DNA of 64,000 nt from Sphingomonas changbaiensis NBRC 104936. Lineage in GTDB: Bacteria; Pseudomonadota; Alphaproteobacteria; Sphingomonadales; Sphingomonadaceae. The notes below the pieces were generated by a model, which was given only the letters and a program-made list of their open reading frames with translations, did no database searches and was not told the origin of the DNA. The number at the start of each line of letters is the position of its first letter. The first letter of the stretch is position 1. The position numbers and the translations under genes were made by a program. The DNA lies in contig NZ_BBWU01000035.1 of the NCBI RefSeq assembly GCF_000974765.1, positions 1 through 64,000 of the forward strand, in the 5' to 3' direction. Of the stretch, positions 51,507 through 59,979 are shown one piece after another.

Positions 51507-52760
51507 ATGTCTTCTGACGCACCCGTAACGAACGAGCCGGAAGCCGGGTTCCTGCTGCCGTTCGATGAACCCGCTCTGCGGTTCGACCGGCGGCAGGAGG
51601 ACCTGTCGCGCCGGAGCCTCTGGAGCGTTAGGACAGGGGCAATGAAGGAAGACACCGGCGATCGCCGGCGCAGTCGCGTCGCGCTAGAGGTCGCGACCTA
51701 TTCGATTCTGGGCTTCTGGCTGTTCTACGTCGTCATCGCGTCGACGCAGTCGCTGATCGTCGGCTGGGACAATCAGTTCGAACTCGTGCAGCGCCGGATC
51801 GGCGTGACGATCGCCGGCATCGCACTGACATTCCTGCTCTACGCCATCCTGCGCAGGTTCGATGATCGTTCGTTCGGCGAGCGGATCGCGGTTGCCTTCA
51901 TTGCGGCCGTGCCGTGTGCGATCGGGATCGGGCTGGCGAACTATTATTTCTTCAACGCCTATAAGCCGGAAGTGATCTACCGCGACCCGGAGATGCTGCG
52001 GGAGATGATCCGGCATCCGTACATGGCAAAGAACATCGCCGAGATCGCCGTCTCCCGCTATTTCTTCCTGACCGCCTGGGCCGCGCTGTACCTCGCCATT
52101 TCCTACGCCAGCGAAACGCGCGAGGCCGAACGCCGCGTCGCCGCCTTCGCGCAAACGGCCAAGGAAGCGGAGATCCGGGCGCTGCGCTACCAGGTCAATC
52201 CGCATTTCCTGTTCAACACGCTGAACTCGCTGTCGTCACTGGTGATGACCGGCCGCACGCACGAGGCCGAAGCGATGATCATGAACCTGTCGACCTTTTA
52301 CCGGACCAGCCTGTCCGGCGACCCGATGGACGATGTTCCACTGGCCGAAGAAGTGCGCTTGCAACGCCTCTATCTCGATATCGAAGCAGTCAGGTTCCCC
52401 GACCGGCTGAAGACCGAAATCGACTTGCCCGAAGAGTTGATGCAGCTCTGCGTGCCCGGACTGATCCTCCAGCCGCTGGTCGAGAACGCGATCAAATACG
52501 GCGTGTCGAAAGCCAACCGCCCGGTCACCATCTCGATCACGGCCCGCAGCGAGCGTGGCAAATTGGTTCTGACGGTCTCCGACGACGGCAAGGGCCCCGG
52601 CGAGGCCGCGGAGCACGGCACCGGCGTCGGGCTTGCGAATGTCCGCGATCGGCTCCAAGCCCGCTTCGGGAGCAAGGCGGGGCTGGTGACTCACGCGCCG
52701 AAAGGCGGGGGCTTCGTCGTGACCGTGGCGATGCCTGAGGTGAAGGATGGATGTCACTAG
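51507..52760 (+). CDS. LytS-type sensor histidine kinase
   Basis: A 417-residue sensor. Helices near residues 68-90, 98-115, 130-150 and 190-205 form a four-helix membrane sensor; the kinase core has the His_kinase motif RYQVNPHFLFNTLNSLSSLV with phospho-acceptor His233 and the HATPase motifs LVENAIKYGV, DDGKGPG and GVGLANVRDRL. It pairs with the LytTR regulator 14 bases into its 3' end. The first ATG at 51507 has a weak ribosome site; MKEDTG at 51642 is an alternative. Confidence 0.88.
   Translation: MSSDAPVTNEPEAGFLLPFDEPALRFDRRQEDLSRRSLWSVRTGAMKEDTGDRRRSRVALEVATYSILGFWLFYVVIASTQSLIVGWDNQFELVQRRIGVTIAGIALTFLLYAILRRFDDRSFGERIAVAFIAAVPCAIGIGLANYYFFNAYKPEVIYRDPEMLREMIRHPYMAKNIAEIAVSRYFFLTAWAALYLAISYASETREAERRVAAFAQTAKEAEIRALRYQVNPHFLFNTLNSLSSLVMTGRTHEAEAMIMNLSTFYRTSLSGDPMDDVPLAEEVRLQRLYLDIEAVRFPDRLKTEIDLPEELMQLCVPGLILQPLVENAIKYGVSKANRPVTISITARSERGKLVLTVSDDGKGPGEAAEHGTGVGLANVRDRLQARFGSKAGLVTHAPKGGGFVVTVAMPEVKDGCH
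51527..51552 (-). promoter_or_regulatory. EcfG-type promoter (GGAAC-N17-CGTT)
   Basis: On the minus strand GGAAC (51552-51548), 17 bases and CGTT (51530-51527). The -10 is 38 bases before the ATG of the acidic stress-protein gene at 51489, a normal distance. The promoter lies inside the coding start of the divergent lytS-type gene. Confidence 0.65.
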
Positions 52761-53490
52761 CGTAAAGCCGGTTCGTACGCTGATCGTCGACGACGAGCCG
52801 TTGGCGGTGGAGCGGCTCCAGGTGCTGTGCGCGCGCGAGCCGTTGATCGATCTGGTCGGCACTGCGTCGGAAGGCCATGCCGCGTTGCGGCTGACCGAAG
52901 CCCTTGAGCCGGAGACCCTGCTGCTCGATATTTCGATGCCTGAGCTCGACGGCATGGGCGTCGCGCGGGCGCTGGGCCAGGCGAAGCACCGGCCGGCAGT
53001 CGTGTTCGTGACGGCGTTCGACAGCTTCGCGGTCGAGGCATTCAATGTCGCCGCAGTCGATTACCTGTTGAAGCCGGTCTCGCCCGATCGGCTGCGACGC
53101 GCGCTAGAGCGGGTAGTGGAACGCCGGGGCAGCGTTGAGAGCGGCATGCCCGCCCATAGCTACGTCACCGAATTTTGGGTGCCTCACCGCTCCGAGCTGA
53201 TCCGCATCGCCGCGCAGGATATCGAGCGGATCGATGCCGAGCGCGACTATATGCGCCTTCATATCGGCCAGCGCAGCTACCTGCTGCACCAGACGATCAG
53301 CGCGCTGGAAGCCCGGCTCGATCCCGACAAATTCATTCGCCTGCACCGATCGACGATCGTTCGCCGCGACCGGGTCAAAGGCCTGAAGCACGACGGCGGC
53401 GGTGTCTGGTCCGCCGATCTGGGCGATGGCGAGGAAGTGCGGATCGGACGGACATATCTGGACCACGCGAAAGCAATGGCAGGCAGATAA
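52747..53490 (+). CDS. LytTR-family response regulator
   Basis: A 247-residue regulator. The receiver domain (about 1-120) has Asp-Asp-Glu near the start (IVDDEP), phospho-Asp61 in LLLDISMPELDG and Lys in LLKPV. The C-terminal LytTR domain (about 150-245) has DIERIDAERDYMRLHIGQRSYLL, KFIRLHRSTIVRRDRVK and VRIGRTYLD. It overlaps the sensor gene by 14 bases (translational coupling). LytTR regulators often control membrane-protein or virulence genes. Confidence 0.92.
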   Translation: MDVTSVKPVRTLIVDDEPLAVERLQVLCAREPLIDLVGTASEGHAALRLTEALEPETLLLDISMPELDGMGVARALGQAKHRPAVVFVTAFDSFAVEAFNVAAVDYLLKPVSPDRLRRALERVVERRGSVESGMPAHSYVTEFWVPHRSELIRIAAQDIERIDAERDYMRLHIGQRSYLLHQTISALEARLDPDKFIRLHRSTIVRRDRVKGLKHDGGGVWSADLGDGEEVRIGRTYLDHAKAMAGR

Positions 53491-53510
53491 ATTCTCGCCG
53501 GAACTGAACA

Positions 53511-53541
53511 CAAAAATGCCCCGACCCTTTCGGGCCGGGGC
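53511..53541 (-). terminator. Rho-independent terminator
   Basis: GCCCCGACCC-TTTC-GGGCCGGGGC (10-bp stem, one G-T mismatch) followed by TTTTT on the minus strand. It ends the UrcA gene. Confidence 0.75.
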
Positions 53542-53591
53542 TCCGTTGCGGTCCGGGAAATGGGGAAGCACCGGACCAGGGAAACAACTTC

Positions 53592-53927
53592 TCAGTTGGC
53601 CGCGACCCGAATCGACGTGCCGGCCTGCGCAAAGACCTCGACAAGACCGCGATTGGCGTTGGCGATCGCGTCATCCTCGCAGGCCAGGTTCGCCTTGCGC
53701 GAGAAATAGGAGAGCTGGTCGACCGGCCCGCAGACCGTCGCGGCTGCATAGGCGATCCGCCGGCCGAGCGTCGCCTTGCCGGTATCCGACTTCAGGTCGA
53801 GATCACCGAAACGGACGAGCATCGTGCGCGGCGCATTCATCTCGGCCTTTGCCGGATTGACGGCGAACGTGAGAAGACCGGCGGTGACGGAGGCCAACAG
53901 GGCCTTGGAAACATGACGGGCAAACAT
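53592..53927 (-). CDS. UrcA-family protein
   Basis: A 111-residue exported protein: signal peptide (FARHVSKALLASVTAGLLTFAVNPAKA), then the UrcA domain with TMLVRFGDLDLKSDTGKATLGRRIAYAAATVCG and a second Cys in NLACEDDAI, which likely form a disulfide. UrcA proteins are abundant in sphingomonads and caulobacters and of unknown function. GGAAGGA lies 6 bases before the ATG. Confidence 0.88.
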   Translation of the reverse strand: MFARHVSKALLASVTAGLLTFAVNPAKAEMNAPRTMLVRFGDLDLKSDTGKATLGRRIAYAAATVCGPVDQLSYFSRKANLACEDDAIANANRGLVEVFAQAGTSIRVAAN

Positions 53928-54155
53928 GGCGTATCCTTCCTTCGATGGCGTCGGGGCGGCTCCGAAGGGGGCGGAGCCATTTGGCGGCGGGCCAGTCGGG
54001 GCCGGGGAGCTTAACCGCCCCGCCGCGCACTCTTGGATTACGCCGGGGGCCTCACCCATGCAGCCGGGCTTCGACCGGCCCGGACTTGGCTTCGGCGAAG
54101 GTCGCCCTGGCCCGACGAATGGAAAATCAGGTTCGACGAGCGTCGAGCGAAGGGC

Positions 54156-55469
54156 TCAGCGCCTGCCGACCGAGCGGCGCGCGACGTAAAGAATCGCACT
54201 GAGCCCGATTGCCGCGAACAGGCCCATAATCTCGTTCGGCTGACCGAGCGCGATTAGGGCGACCATGCTGAGCACGCCGATTGTGGCCGCGATCCGCAGG
54301 CCCGGAACGCGGAAGGCGGATCCGAGCAGCTGCACATTGTCGCGCCTGAGCTTCACGGCCGCCAGACAGGCACCGATATAGATCGGGGCCGTCGCCAGCG
54401 CCGAGAGCAGCACCAGCCAGTCGAACTCGCCGGCCAGCGCAAGCGCCGTGCCCAGAATAGCGTGCGTCAGGATTGCAGCGGTCGGAACCTGGGTGCGCTC
54501 GCTGACCCGGCCGAGCGCTGCCGGCAGGAAGCCGTCGCGCGCAAAGGCGAACAGAATGCGCGGTGCGCCGAGCACATCGCTGCCGAGCCAGGCGCCGCGG
54601 GAAATCGCCGCGCCAAGCGCGATGAGCAGCACCAGCCCCGGATGGACCACGCCGAGCGCCTGGGCGAGCGGCTCCTTCGACTGCGCAAGCTGCGGGCCGA
54701 GCAATCCCTGCGCCACCACCTGGATCGCGATGTAGAGCAGCAGCACGCCGCCCATTGCGAGCATCAGCGCACGCGGCACGGTTCGCTCCGGCCGCGACAC
54801 CTCGCCGCTCGCGCTCAGCATCGTCTCCATGCCCGAAAAGGTGAAGATCGACAGGATGATCGCAGCGCCGAACGAGCCGGGACCGACGCTGCCGGTCGGC
54901 TTCAGGTTGGCCGGATCGACCCAGAAGGCACCCACGCCGATGAATAGCAGCAGCGGCACCAGCTTCACGACGGTCGCGATGCCGGCGAAGCGCGCGCCTT
55001 CGCGCGCACCGCGCAGGTTGATCGCGGTGACCAGCGCCATCACGGCCACGATCAGCACGATGCGCTGCACCCCAGGCGCGCCGAGAGGATACAGCGCGAC
55101 GATCGCATCGGCGAAAGCGGCAGCGATGCCGCCGGCCGCCAACACGCAGCTCAGCCACAGCATCATGCCTGCGATGAAGCCCGGCGCAGGGCCGAACGCC
55201 GCCTCGACATAGGCATAGGTGCCGCCGCTGGACGGCACGCGGCTCCCCGCTTCGGCACAGCACAACACGATCGCGCCCATTGCGATCCCGCAGGCTAGCA
55301 GCGCAAACGGAGCCCAGGCGCCGACAGAGCCGGCGAGCGCGGCCGGCGCGGCGAAGATGCCGCCGCCCACCACCACGTTGATGATCGTGGCGGCAAAGCT
55401 CCAGACGCCGATCTCGCGCACCAGCCCTGCATCGCGGTGGACTACTTCTGCCTTGATCGTCGTCGCCAT
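54156..55469 (-). CDS. APC-family amino-acid permease
   Basis: A 437-residue permease with 12 predicted helices. The N-terminal IGVWSFAATIINVVVGGGIFAAPAAL is the discontinuous first helix of APC transporters and SRVPSSGGTYAYVEAAFG is the conserved loop after helix 2. It imports or exchanges amino acids or amines by H+ or exchange; substrate unknown. There is a 228-base gap to the UrcA gene in which nothing else is seen. Confidence 0.88.
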   Translation of the reverse strand: MATTIKAEVVHRDAGLVREIGVWSFAATIINVVVGGGIFAAPAALAGSVGAWAPFALLACGIAMGAIVLCCAEAGSRVPSSGGTYAYVEAAFGPAPGFIAGMMLWLSCVLAAGGIAAAFADAIVALYPLGAPGVQRIVLIVAVMALVTAINLRGAREGARFAGIATVVKLVPLLLFIGVGAFWVDPANLKPTGSVGPGSFGAAIILSIFTFSGMETMLSASGEVSRPERTVPRALMLAMGGVLLLYIAIQVVAQGLLGPQLAQSKEPLAQALGVVHPGLVLLIALGAAISRGAWLGSDVLGAPRILFAFARDGFLPAALGRVSERTQVPTAAILTHAILGTALALAGEFDWLVLLSALATAPIYIGACLAAVKLRRDNVQLLGSAFRVPGLRIAATIGVLSMVALIALGQPNEIMGLFAAIGLSAILYVARRSVGRR

Positions 55470-55528
55470 CCGCGCCCCCCTTATCGTCGCCAGCTTTCAG
55501 GGTTTTGGAGGCGATGGCAAGGCGCACG

Positions 55529-55559
55529 AAAAAGGGCGCGGCCTGTCCGGCCGCGCCCT
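55529..55559 (-). terminator. Rho-independent terminator
   Basis: AGGGCGCGGCC-TGTCC-GGCCGCGCCCT is a perfect 11-bp stem followed by TTTTT on the minus strand, ending the Ala-rich coiled-coil gene. Confidence 0.85.
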
Positions 55560-55576
55560 GCATCGGAAATCGACGA

Positions 55577-56230
55577 TCAATGGTTCTGCGTGACCGTCGT
55601 CGTTGTCTTGACCTTCGGCGTGGTCCGCACGGTGCGTGTCGTGGTCGTGCGCTTGCGCACCGGCGCCTTGTGAACCGTGCCCGAACCCGAGGTGACCGTC
55701 GAGCCTGCGGTCTCGGTCGACGTCGTCACGGTCGTCTGGGCGGGCGCCGGCGGAGTGGCCGCGGCAGCAGCGGCCTGGGCGCGCGCCGCATCGGCGGCCG
55801 CCGCGGCCTGCTGCGCGGCATCTACGGCCGCATCCGCACGGGCGTTCGCGGCCGCCGCCTGATCCTGCGCCGCACCGATCGCAGCCTGAGTTTGCGCCTG
55901 CTCCGCAGCCTTCGCCGCGCCCTGCGCCTGCTGGGCCCGGGCAAGCGCCCGATCGGCGAGCTCCTGCGCCTTCAGCGCGGCATCGATCGCCACCGTCTTG
56001 TGTCCCCGACCAAGCTGCTCGCGCGCTTCACGCAACCGGGCCTGCGCCTCCGTCGTCAGCGACGCGTCGGCACCGGCGCCGCCGGCCTGCAGCGCGGCGT
56101 TGATCTTGGCATCAGCCGCGGCAATCGATTGTTCCGCACGATCCTTCTTGCCCGCAAGCGCCGGCGTCGCTGCAACGATCAGCAGCCCCGAGAAGGCGAG
56201 ACTTCGGGCAAATCCGTTGATGCTACGCAT
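55577..56230 (-). CDS. Alanine-rich exported coiled-coil protein, general-stress gene candidate
   Basis: A 217-residue protein with a signal peptide (SLAFSGLLIVAATPALAG). Residues about 28-160 form a long Ala/Gln/Glu-rich coiled coil (AQARLREAREQLGRGHK, AAEQAQTQAAIGAAQDQAAA). The rest is a Pro/Thr-rich tail with a TTTTRTVRTTPKVKTTTT cationic stretch that may bind the cell wall or LPS. It has a DUF4398-like start. An EcfG-type promoter (56290-56265) lies 35 bases before the ATG. Confidence 0.7.
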   Translation of the reverse strand: MRSINGFARSLAFSGLLIVAATPALAGKKDRAEQSIAAADAKINAALQAGGAGADASLTTEAQARLREAREQLGRGHKTVAIDAALKAQELADRALARAQQAQGAAKAAEQAQTQAAIGAAQDQAAAANARADAAVDAAQQAAAAADAARAQAAAAAATPPAPAQTTVTTSTETAGSTVTSGSGTVHKAPVRKRTTTTRTVRTTPKVKTTTTVTQNH

Positions 56231-56264
56231 AACTCTACTCCCGACTGGTTGAACCGGCGCGCAA

Positions 56265-56290
56265 AACGAGCGGGCGCGAGCGGCGGTTCC
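56265..56290 (-). promoter_or_regulatory. EcfG-type promoter (GGAAC-N17-CGTTTT)
   Basis: On the minus strand GGAAC (56290-56286), 17 bases and CGTT (56268-56265), the alphaproteobacterial general-stress consensus. The -10 ends 34 bases before the ATG at 56230, with GGGAG between them as the ribosome site. Confidence 0.7.
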
Positions 56291-56299
56291 TGATGCAGG

Positions 56300-56650
56300 T
56301 CAGGCGCGGGCGTGCGCTGCCTTGCTGTCCGGAGGCGCATCGGCCCGGTCGCCAAGTCCGTAATCCCGGAAAACCTCGGCAACTCGAATGCGATAATCAC
56401 GGAACACGCCGGCGCGCCCGAGGGCCTGTGCTGTCCTGTGTTCGGCAGTGTTGCGCCACGCCGCGACGGCCGCTTCGCCTTGCCAGAATGAGAGAGACAG
56501 CAGCTTTTCCGGGTCGCCCAGGCTCTGGAACCGTTCGACCGAGATAAAGCCCGGCATGTCGTCCAGCAGCGGCCGGAGCTGTGCCGCCAGGTCCAGATAG
56601 TCGCCGCTGTGCGCCGCGTCGGTCCAGCCTTCGAAGATGACGGCGATCAT
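56300..56650 (-). CDS. Antibiotic biosynthesis monooxygenase-domain protein
   Basis: A 116-residue ferredoxin-like protein of the ABM family: AVIFEGWTDAAHSGDY, MPGFISVERFQSL and SLSFWQGEAAVAAWRNTAEH. Such proteins are monooxygenases or haem-degrading enzymes but many are uncharacterised. It overlaps the NIPSNAP gene by 4 bases (ATGA) and shares its promoter with an ArsR-type regulator. Confidence 0.85.
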   Translation of the reverse strand: MIAVIFEGWTDAAHSGDYLDLAAQLRPLLDDMPGFISVERFQSLGDPEKLLSLSFWQGEAAVAAWRNTAEHRTAQALGRAGVFRDYRIRVAEVFRDYGLGDRADAPPDSKAAHARA

Positions 56651-56961
56651 GCGCGCAGTCCCGCAACGGGGCGCAGGAACAGCCGGTCCTCGCGCCGGAT
56701 GAACTGCTCGCGCCGGGCGAAGGCGAAGTTGTCGCGAGCCGCATCATGCTCCTTCAGCCGCGCGCGATAGGTTTCGTAAGCAGCCAGGCTCTCGATCGTA
56801 TAGACGCCGTAGCCCACCGTTGCCGATCCCTCGTGCGGCGCGAAATAGCCGATAAGGTCTGCCCCGCATTCGGGAATGGCCTGTCCCCAGGCGCGGGCAT
56901 AATGCTCGAACTTCGCCGTCTTGAACGGGTCCAGCTCGTAACGGATGAAGCAGGCGATCAT
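56647..56961 (-). CDS. NIPSNAP-family protein
   Basis: A 104-residue protein of the NIPSNAP/dimeric alpha-beta-barrel superfamily: IRYELDPFKTAKFEHYARAWGQAIPECGADLIGYFAPHEG, then VYTIESLAAYETYRARL. Its fold is like that of the ABM domain of its partner. The start is at 56961. It is the first gene of a two-gene operon divergent from the ArsR-type regulator; function is unknown. Confidence 0.83.
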   Translation of the reverse strand: MIACFIRYELDPFKTAKFEHYARAWGQAIPECGADLIGYFAPHEGSATVGYGVYTIESLAAYETYRARLKEHDAARDNFAFARREQFIRREDRLFLRPVAGLRA

Positions 56962-57057
56962 GGGCTTTCCTCCTCGCCCGACCGATAGGGGCCCCTCACG
57001 CTCGATGTTTCGTCCGCGCCCGAAGCATTCGCGCCGCTGCCATGCTAGGCCGGAACC

Positions 57058-57738
57058 ATGACGACGATCGCGCGACTGGCCGAAACGGCTGCACTGATCG
57101 GCGATCCGGCGCGCGCGGCCATGCTGTACGCGCTGATGGACGGCCGCGCCTTCACTGCCGGCGAGCTGGCGCAGGCCGCAGGCATCACGCCGCCCACGGC
57201 CAGCGGCCACCTCGCCCAGCTCGTCACCGCCGGAATGCTCGCGGTCGAGCCCCAGGGGCGCCACCGCTATTTCCGCATCGCCTCGCCAGAGATCGGCGGG
57301 ATCGTCGAGGGCCTGATGGCCGTCACAGCCAATCGAGTGGACCGGCTACCCAACCCCGGCCCGCGCGACCCGGCGCTGCGCAAGGCCCGCATCTGCTACG
57401 ACCATCTGGCAGGCGAACTCGGCGTCGCCCTGTTCGGATCGCTGGCCAAGGCCGGCCACATCAACGTATCACCGGAAGGCGCCGGTCTGACGGCCAGCGG
57501 CACGCGCCTTCTCGACCGGCTCGGGATCGAATGGCCCGAAAGCCGCCGCCTCGCCTGCCGCCCCTGCCTCGACTGGAGCGAACGCCGCCACCACCTCGCC
57601 GGTCAGGCCGGCGCGGCGATCTGCTCCGCCGCCCTCGCCCGCGGCTGGGTGCGCCGGCGCCAGGGCACGCGGACGCTGGACATCACGCCCGCGGGCGCAA
57701 AGGCGTTCGCCGATAGCTTCGGCGTGCGGCTGGGCTAA
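57058..57738 (+). CDS. ArsR-family winged-helix regulator
   Basis: A 226-residue regulator. HTH: AAMLYALMDGRAFTAGELAQAAGITPPTASGHLAQLVTAGML (about 20-62), wing VEPQGRHRYFRI. It is much longer than classic ArsR and lacks the metal-binding ELCVCDL motif. The C-terminal half has CRPCLDWSERRHHLAG and may be a ligand domain. It is divergent from NIPSNAP-ABM, which it probably represses. Confidence 0.85.
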   Translation: MTTIARLAETAALIGDPARAAMLYALMDGRAFTAGELAQAAGITPPTASGHLAQLVTAGMLAVEPQGRHRYFRIASPEIGGIVEGLMAVTANRVDRLPNPGPRDPALRKARICYDHLAGELGVALFGSLAKAGHINVSPEGAGLTASGTRLLDRLGIEWPESRRLACRPCLDWSERRHHLAGQAGAAICSAALARGWVRRRQGTRTLDITPAGAKAFADSFGVRLG

Positions 57739-57740
57739 CT

Positions 57741-58269
57741 CTACGCCCGCCAGTGCTCGCACGACTGGCCCCAGATGTGGATCGGCGCGCTCTCGAAGGG
57801 CGGCGGCAGCTTGCCCGGCCCGCGCAAAACCGACCCGAGCCGCTCGGCGACGCGGATCGAGCCGGTATTCGCCGGATCGATGCAATGGATCACCTCGGTC
57901 CAGCCGAGCGTATGGAAGGCCCAGTCGATGGCCCGCGCTGCGCCTTCGGTCGCATAGCCCTGGCCCCAGGCGCTGCGCACCAGCCCCCAGCCGACTTCCG
58001 TCCCCGGCCAACCTTCCGGCGCCCAAGGACCCAGGCGCCCGATCCAGCGCCCGCTTGCCCTCTCGATGAAACATTCCGAAGCCCTTCAGCGCCCAGCTCC
58101 CGGTCATCGCCGCCACGCCGCGCCATGCCGCCGCTCGCGGCTGGGCGCCGCCGATGAAGCGCGCCGCCTCTTCGTCGCCCATCAGCTCCGCCCAGCCATC
58201 GAGGTCGTCGGCCATCGGCGGCCGCAGGATCAGCCGCTCGGTCTCCAGCGTCGGTCCGAGCGCGCTCAT
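57741..58269 (-). pseudogene. GNAT acetyltransferase, frameshifted
   Basis: The N-terminal half (MSALGPTLETERLILRPP..., read from 58269) continues normally to GFGMFHRE near 58065, then loses homology. The C-terminal half is in another frame: GRWIGRLGPWAPEGWPGTEVGWG, then VRSAWGQGYATEGAARAIDWAFHTLG and ending EHWRA at 57741. The break is at about 58066-58075, beside the TTT after ATG. The two frames together make a typical RimJ-like GNAT of about 175 residues. It is either a real inactivation or a 1-2 base sequencing error. It overlaps the deacylase gene by 4 bases. Confidence 0.75.
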
Positions 58270-59945
58270 CCCGTGCACCGCCCCTTGCCCGGACCCCACA
58301 CAGCCCGGCCAGGCGTGGCGCCGGTATGTTCGCCGTCCTTCAGCACCTGCACGCCGTTCACGAACACGTCGCGCATCCCGGTCGCATAGACCTGCGGCTT
58401 GTCGTAGGTCGCGCGATCGGCGATCGTCCTGGGGTCGAACACGACGATGTCGGCGAAATATCCAGCCTTCAGCGATCCGCGGTCCTTCAACCTCAGGTTC
58501 GTCGCCGGAAAGCTGGTCAGCCGCCGCACCGCGTCCTGCAGCGTCGTCGTCTTTTCGTCCCGCACATATTTGCCGAGCAGCCGTGCGAAATTGCCATAGG
58601 CGCGCGGGTGGGTGGCCGATTTCAGGAACACGCCCTCCGGCGCCTGGCTCTCCGCGTCCGATCCGAACGCGACCCAGGGGATCGCCGTCTGCCGCGCGAC
58701 GTTCTTCTCGTCCATCAGGAAATAGGCCGTGCCCACGCGGCTGCCGTCCTCGATCACCAGGTCGATCGCGGTTTCCTCCGGGCTCTTCCCGCGCATTTTC
58801 GCGACCTCGGCCAGCGTCTTGCCGGTCAGCGGCTTCAGCGCCGGGTTCTTGAAGGCGAGCAGCAGCACCTTGTCGTCGCCGCCGGTCTGAAGCCGCAGAT
58901 TCTCCCAGCCTTTCCCCGGCTGCTTCATCTCGGCGATCACCCGCGCGCGGATCGCCGGGTCCTTCAGCCGCGCGATCCACGCCTCCAGCCCGCCGTCCTG
59001 CACCCACAGCGGCAGCGCCGCGTCCAGCCCGGTCGCGCCGGCGGTGTAGGTGTACATATCGGCAGTGATGCGCGTGCCGGCCTTGCGCGCGGCCTCGACG
59101 CGCTCGATCACCGCCGGCAGCTTGCCCCAATTGCCCGCGCCCGCTTCCTTCAGGTGATAGATTTCCGCCGGCCCGCCGGACTGCTTCGCGATCTCGATCA
59201 GCTCATCGATCGCGCCCAGCAGATCGTCGCTCTCGTTGCGGATATGGCTGATATACATGCCGCCGCACTTCGCGCTTTCGGTCGCCAGCGCGATCAGCTC
59301 GGGCGTCTCGGCATAATTGGCAGGCGCGTAGATCAGCGACGATCCGACGCCCAGCGCGCCTTCGTTCACCGCCTGGCGCACCAGCCCGCGCATCCGGTCT
59401 AGCTGCTCAGGCGTCGGGTCGATGTCCTTTTCGCCCAGCTCATGGATGCGCACCGTGGTCGCGCCGACGAAGCTCGCGACATTGGGCGCGATGCCGCGCT
59501 TTTGAAGGAAGGTCAGATATTCACCCAGCGTCGTCCAGCTGACCGGATATCTGATGTCGCCCTGCCGCTTTTCGTAATCGGCCTTCATCTGCGGCGTGAA
59601 TGGTCCCATCGACCAGCCCTCGCCGAATACCTCCAGCGTCACGCCCTGGCGAATATCCCCTTGGCTGCGGCCGTCCTGCACCAGCGAGTCGGTCGACCAG
59701 CTGAGCATGTTGATGAAGCCCGGCGCAACGGCGAGGCCCCTCGCGTTGACCTCTCGCGCGCCGTTCCCGGAGAATTTGCCGATCACGACGATCCTGTCGC
59801 CCTTCAGCGCAACGTCGCCGACAAAGGGCGCGCCTCCCGACCCGTCATAGATCGTTCCGCCGCGGATCACGACGTCATAGGCCGGCTGCGGCGAAGCACT
59901 GGTCAGCAGCGCGGCAGCAAGTAACGCAAAAGCTGGACGGATCAT
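58266..59945 (-). CDS. N-acyl-D-amino-acid deacylase-like amidohydrolase with altered metal site
   Basis: A 559-residue exported amidohydrolase: signal peptide (FALLAAALLTSASPQP), DVVIRGGTIYDGSG start and TIM-barrel core. In D-aminoacylases the first metal motif is an HxH (GFIDxHTH) and a Cys; here residues 76-87 read GFINMLSWSTDS and the Cys position is EVFGEG (105-110). The later ligands are kept: His234 in ISHIR, His264 in YHLKE, and Asp430 in FGSDAE. The 30-residue His-His spacing is that of the real enzymes. So it may bind one metal or be altered in activity. It neighbours a D-amino-acid-oxidase-like gene. Confidence 0.8.
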   Translation of the reverse strand: MIRPAFALLAAALLTSASPQPAYDVVIRGGTIYDGSGGAPFVGDVALKGDRIVVIGKFSGNGAREVNARGLAVAPGFINMLSWSTDSLVQDGRSQGDIRQGVTLEVFGEGWSMGPFTPQMKADYEKRQGDIRYPVSWTTLGEYLTFLQKRGIAPNVASFVGATTVRIHELGEKDIDPTPEQLDRMRGLVRQAVNEGALGVGSSLIYAPANYAETPELIALATESAKCGGMYISHIRNESDDLLGAIDELIEIAKQSGGPAEIYHLKEAGAGNWGKLPAVIERVEAARKAGTRITADMYTYTAGATGLDAALPLWVQDGGLEAWIARLKDPAIRARVIAEMKQPGKGWENLRLQTGGDDKVLLLAFKNPALKPLTGKTLAEVAKMRGKSPEETAIDLVIEDGSRVGTAYFLMDEKNVARQTAIPWVAFGSDAESQAPEGVFLKSATHPRAYGNFARLLGKYVRDEKTTTLQDAVRRLTSFPATNLRLKDRGSLKAGYFADIVVFDPRTIADRATYDKPQVYATGMRDVFVNGVQVLKDGEHTGATPGRAVWGPGKGRCTG

Positions 59946-59979
59946 CGGCTCCCCCTTGTTTCGGGAAAGCCTAGCGTGC

